Assembly: GCA_001818015.1 (NCBI GenBank)
Contig: MHJO01000024.1
Location: forward strand, 1-9,312
Length of the DNA stretch: 9,312 bases
From: Candidatus Harrisonbacteria bacterium RIFOXYD1_FULL_40_9
GTDB taxonomy: Bacteria; Patescibacteriota; Minisyncoccia; UBA6257; XYD1-FULL-40-9
Direction of reading: 5' to 3'
Positions 7,400-9,312 of this stretch are shown here, piece by piece. Every line of letters begins with the position of its first letter. Within the stretch, counting starts at the first letter, position 1. The position numbers and the translations under genes are program-made. The notes below the pieces were generated by a model. That model worked only from the letters and a program-made list of their open reading frames with translations, was not told the origin of the DNA and searched no databases.

Positions 7400-8296
7400 C
7401 TACGTCAGCTTTGAATTTATCGTTTTATTGTCTTTTGGAAAAGTATGAGCATATTGAGTATAAATACTACCGGCCGCGCCCTCGGTCACTCTAGTGACAC
7501 AATAAATGCGGTCATTCACCATGCGCTTCATTGTTTTCCCAGCCCGAGCGGTTTCCGACCAGGCCTCGGTGCAAGCAAACAACTCATTCAAAATCTGAAC
7601 CTGTGGTGGCCAGTCAACGACGTGGATGTATTCGGTAGGTAGAGTTTCAGAATATTGGAATGTTATGCCGGTTTTGTTATCTGTCGTCATTCTCCAAAGA
7701 TCGTCATTTTCTCCCGGACATGCGGTAAACTCACACTTAAGTCCGGTGCGTCCGATATACGAGTCATCAGAACAGAGCTTGGTTTCTTGTATACAAGTCG
7801 TTTGCCATCCATTTACCAGTGAATTAAGCTGCCAGATTGAATAATTAAGATATCCAGCAAAACTGACCCAAAGAATATATGGCAAAAGAAGCCACGCGGC
7901 CAGTTCGGAGATTTTTGCAAACGCAATGATCGTGGCAAGAATAGCAAGCCAGAGAAATACAATCTCAATAAACGCACCGCCCGGAGAATGTAAGCCAAAA
8001 AAGATAACTGACCAAAGTGTGTTTAATACCAACTGGCCAAGAAATATACTTAGAGCGATTTTTACATCCCTACGATTCAGTCCCTTCTTCCAAATAAGAA
8101 AAGCCGCAATACCCATAAGCGCGAACAAAATCGTCCAAACCGGTCCAAATATCCACGCCGGAGGATTAAAAGCTGGTTTTGCGATTTCTGCATACCAGCC
8201 AGAAATAGATGGTGTAATAAAAAAGGTGCCGATAATTCCTGCTAATTCGGAGACTACGATAGCGATAATGAGTTTTAATATGTTGTTAATTTCCAT
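7400..8296 (-). CDS. TspO/MBR family protein fused to a Cys-rich extracytoplasmic C-terminal domain
   Basis: Residues 1-158 form a complete five-helix TspO/MBR domain, with the hallmark WYAEIAKPAFNPPAWIFGPVW (34-54), LNTLWSVIFF (91-100) and the usual end NYSIWQLN (151-158). The family binds porphyrins and other tetrapyrroles and is tied to oxidative stress. Normal TspO proteins stop there. This one adds 140 residues: a cysteine cluster (C168, C175, C188, C193; pattern C-x6-C-x12-C-x4-C with SYIGRTG), then a domain with DWPPQVQIL and SETARAGKTMKR plus C242 and C266. The basic loop WKKGLNRRDVK between helices 2 and 3 should be cytoplasmic, which places the C-terminus outside, where cysteines could be oxidised by the DsbA/VKOR pair. 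The end (TINSKLT) looks abrupt and probably frameshifted (see 7313-7399). The ATG at 8296 has no Shine-Dalgarno but a strong extended -10 lies about 20 bp upstream. Confidence 0.9.
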   Translation of the reverse strand: MEINNILKLIIAIVVSELAGIIGTFFITPSISGWYAEIAKPAFNPPAWIFGPVWTILFALMGIAAFLIWKKGLNRRDVKIALSIFLGQLVLNTLWSVIFFGLHSPGGAFIEIVFLWLAILATIIAFAKISELAAWLLLPYILWVSFAGYLNYSIWQLNSLVNGWQTTCIQETKLCSDDSYIGRTGLKCEFTACPGENDDLWRMTTDNKTGITFQYSETLPTEYIHVVDWPPQVQILNELFACTEAWSETARAGKTMKRMVNDRIYCVTRVTEGAAGSIYTQYAHTFPKDNKTINSKLT

Positions 8297-8316
8297 AAAC
8301 GATCTTTTTCTCGAGT

Positions 8317-8325
8317 ATTATATCA
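8317..8325 (-). promoter_or_regulatory. Extended -10 promoter element for the TspO-fusion gene
   Basis: The minus strand reads TGATATAAT, a perfect TGn extended -10 hexamer. Initiation would fall about 7 bases on, near 8310, giving a leader of roughly 15 bases before the ATG at 8296. No good -35 is visible, which is normal for extended -10 promoters. The short leader has no Shine-Dalgarno. Confidence 0.6.
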
Positions 8326-8446
8326 AAACAACATCTATTCCCTCTGATGCAATATAAAACTTGATTCCACATCGTAGAGGATATCAAAACTATCTTACGA
8401 AGAAAAAATGAGTATATCTATATACCTAACTTTAAGAGAACGCTGT

Positions 8447-8484
8447 AAAAAAATCCCCCATTAAAGATTTAGCGAGGGATTTTT
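8447..8484 (-). terminator. Rho-independent terminator of the hsp20 gene
   Basis: Directly after the hsp20 stop codon the minus strand folds into AAAAATCCCTC / GGGGGATTTTT, an 11-bp stem including one T-G wobble, with a 14-base loop and a T tract. The 5' arm overlaps the TAA. The A tract on the other side means it could also end transcription from the plus strand. It isolates hsp20 from the TspO-fusion gene, which has its own promoter. Confidence 0.83.
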
Positions 8485-8917
8485 ATTTGCTTTCTTTAAT
8501 CTTTATCTTAACTCTGGAAGTCGTCGGTTTGATTTCGGCTTTGGGCATAACAATTTTCAAAACACCTTTTTCATAGGTCGCATCTATCGCGTCCTCTTTT
8601 ACCGCTACTGGCAACCTCATCAACCTCTCAAACGATCCTTTTCGAATTTCTTTTCGCCAATAACCCTTATCATCTTTCTCTTCTTTTTTCTCATCCATTT
8701 TGCCACTTATTTTCAAAACGCCATCTTTAACTGCAACATCAACTTTTTCTGGGTCAAAATCAGGAATATTTACTTCGGCAATCACATCTTTTTCCGTTTC
8801 ATATACATCCATTGCTGGCTTCATAGCTCCCAAATGAGGCAAAACCGGCAAAAGCCAATCATTATCCTCAAAGAACCTTTCCATGTCAGAAAAAGGTTGC
8901 CGTGGAATTATAGCCAT
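8483..8917 (-). CDS. Small heat-shock protein, Hsp20/alpha-crystallin family
   Basis: This 144-aa cytoplasmic ATP-independent chaperone binds unfolding proteins and holds them for refolding. It has a short N-terminal arm, an alpha-crystallin domain at about 35-127, and a C-terminal tail with an I-x-I-type anchor (VKIKI). Family marks are PAMDVYETEKD, the strand PEKVDVAVKDGVLKISGK, GSFERLMRLP, and the A-x4-GVL signature in ATYEKGVLKIVMPK. A Lys/Glu/Asp-rich loop (about 74-86) lies between strands. The frame also allows a GTG at 8923, but the ATG at 8917 is preferred because AAGG lies 5 bases upstream and MAIIPRQPF is a typical family start. It stands alone: its own terminator follows, and the upstream gene ends 198 bp away. 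No CIRCE-type heat-shock operator is seen in the upstream region. Confidence 0.96.
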   Translation of the reverse strand: MAIIPRQPFSDMERFFEDNDWLLPVLPHLGAMKPAMDVYETEKDVIAEVNIPDFDPEKVDVAVKDGVLKISGKMDEKKEEKDDKGYWRKEIRKGSFERLMRLPVAVKEDAIDATYEKGVLKIVMPKAEIKPTTSRVKIKIKESK

Positions 8918-8920
8918 AAA

Positions 8921-8928
8921 CACCTTAC
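8921..8928 (-). promoter_or_regulatory. Shine-Dalgarno of hsp20
   Basis: GTAAGGTG on the minus strand contains AAGG, ending 5 bases before the ATG at 8917. It is the clearest ribosome-binding site in the window. The alternative GTG start at 8923 overlaps it, so this site decides for the ATG. Confidence 0.65.
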
Positions 8929-9115
8929 TTTCTTTGTTAATTTTTTTAATAAAACGACCTTTGTAAGTATTATTAAAAATTTATGAAAATAGGGTTAAGA
9001 TTTTATCTCCACAAAGCACAGAAATCTTCAATATGCCACCTGTCGCCATGTGAACGTGTAATTTTTGAAAATGCTCATATTTATTTTAATTAATTTTATT
9101 AATCGACTTTTTGAT

Positions 9116-9312
9116 TTATTTCTTATCTTCTTTTGGCGGTCCCCATTGCCACCTTGACCTTTCACCTTTTTTATAACAGATACGAAGTAAGGTAGCGGTC
9201 AGCAAAAAAACCAGCAGAATAAAAGTGAACTTTATTTCTCGAGGAGGAGAATTTTCATCAATCGTGAAAGCAAAAAATAAAACGAGTACAAGCCATATCG
9301 CGAGGACAAGCC
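9116..9312 (-). CDS. Membrane protein C-terminus, partial (5' end outside window)
   Basis: A frame open from the right edge encodes 64 residues and stops at TAA (9118-9116). It holds two hydrophobic helices, about residues 1-16 (LVLAIWLVLVLFFAFT) and 28-44, split by a short polar loop with PPREIK, and a basic tail with WQWGPPKEDKK. It is hydrophobic in a way chance frames rarely are, and the tail is charged as expected for a cytoplasmic end. I do not recognise the family. The gene precedes hsp20 on the same strand, but 198 bp of non-coding sequence separates them. Confidence 0.68.
   Translation of the reverse strand, partial: LVLAIWLVLVLFFAFTIDENSPPREIKFTFILLVFLLTATLLRICYKKGERSRWQWGPPKEDKK

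Noticed and set aside
7926..8357. A 143-codon open frame on the plus strand
   Set aside because: It is antisense to the TspO domain and its translation shows no family features; strong TspO motifs are on the minus strand.
8408..8464. An 18-codon plus-strand ATG frame
   Set aside because: It runs into the hsp20 terminator and has no other support.
8981..9049. A 22-codon ATG-started minus-strand frame upstream of hsp20
   Set aside because: Too short to support, with no ribosome-binding site; it runs into the likely hsp20 promoter region.
8924..9115. Possible CIRCE or other heat-shock operator upstream of hsp20
   Set aside because: No inverted repeat of the CIRCE type and no convincing -35/-10 pair could be found; only weak AT-rich matches.

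Overview
The window is AT-rich (by eye about 60% A+T), compact, and every gene I can support lies on the minus strand, so transcription runs from right to left. Short intergenic gaps, few Shine-Dalgarno sequences, many small membrane-anchored proteins, a VKOR-type disulfide enzyme and several protein designs typical of Candidate Phyla Radiation genomes (Patescibacteria, Parcubacteria-like) suggest a CPR bacterium. That placement is an inference from gene style; there is no rRNA or other phylogenetic marker here. The standard genetic code fits: no gene needs TGA as a sense codon.

In transcription order, 9312 to 1. (1) The end of a small membrane protein enters from the right edge (9116-9312). 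(2) An Hsp20 small heat-shock protein follows (8483-8917), with its own terminator. (3) Next is a TspO/MBR membrane protein carrying a cysteine-rich C-terminal domain (7400-8296). Its 3' end looks frameshifted, with a readable remnant at 7313-7399. (4) A secreted, Met-rich, single-pass protein ends in a SHOCT domain (6537-7226). (5) A membrane-anchored beta-propeller has six Asp-box/BNR repeats (4872-6305). (6) A 49-aa membrane protein (4602-4751) lies ahead of a membrane-anchored DsbA-like thioredoxin-fold oxidase (3856-4545) and an overlapping VKOR (3435-3905); the last two form a DsbA/VKOR disulfide-forming pair. (7) A copper-efflux operon ends the window: csoR (3108-3374), copA (809-3103) and an HMA-DsbD/TauE-like membrane protein that runs off the left edge (1-806). 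A perfect 24-bp CsoR-type palindrome lies inside its promoter.

The genes read as an envelope stress neighbourhood. Cu(I) would be sensed by CsoR and expelled by CopA. The HMA-DsbD-like protein could move copper or reducing equivalents across the membrane. DsbA and VKOR would oxidise cysteines in exported proteins, several of which are encoded here with paired cysteines. TspO and Hsp20 fit a porphyrin/oxidative or protein-folding stress theme. The local copper and disulfide assignments are strong; the idea of one integrated system is inference.

I saw no tRNA, rRNA, CRISPR array, insertion sequence or other mobile element. Two edge genes and the 49-aa gene are easy to miss, because the first two lack a start or stop inside the window and the third is short.
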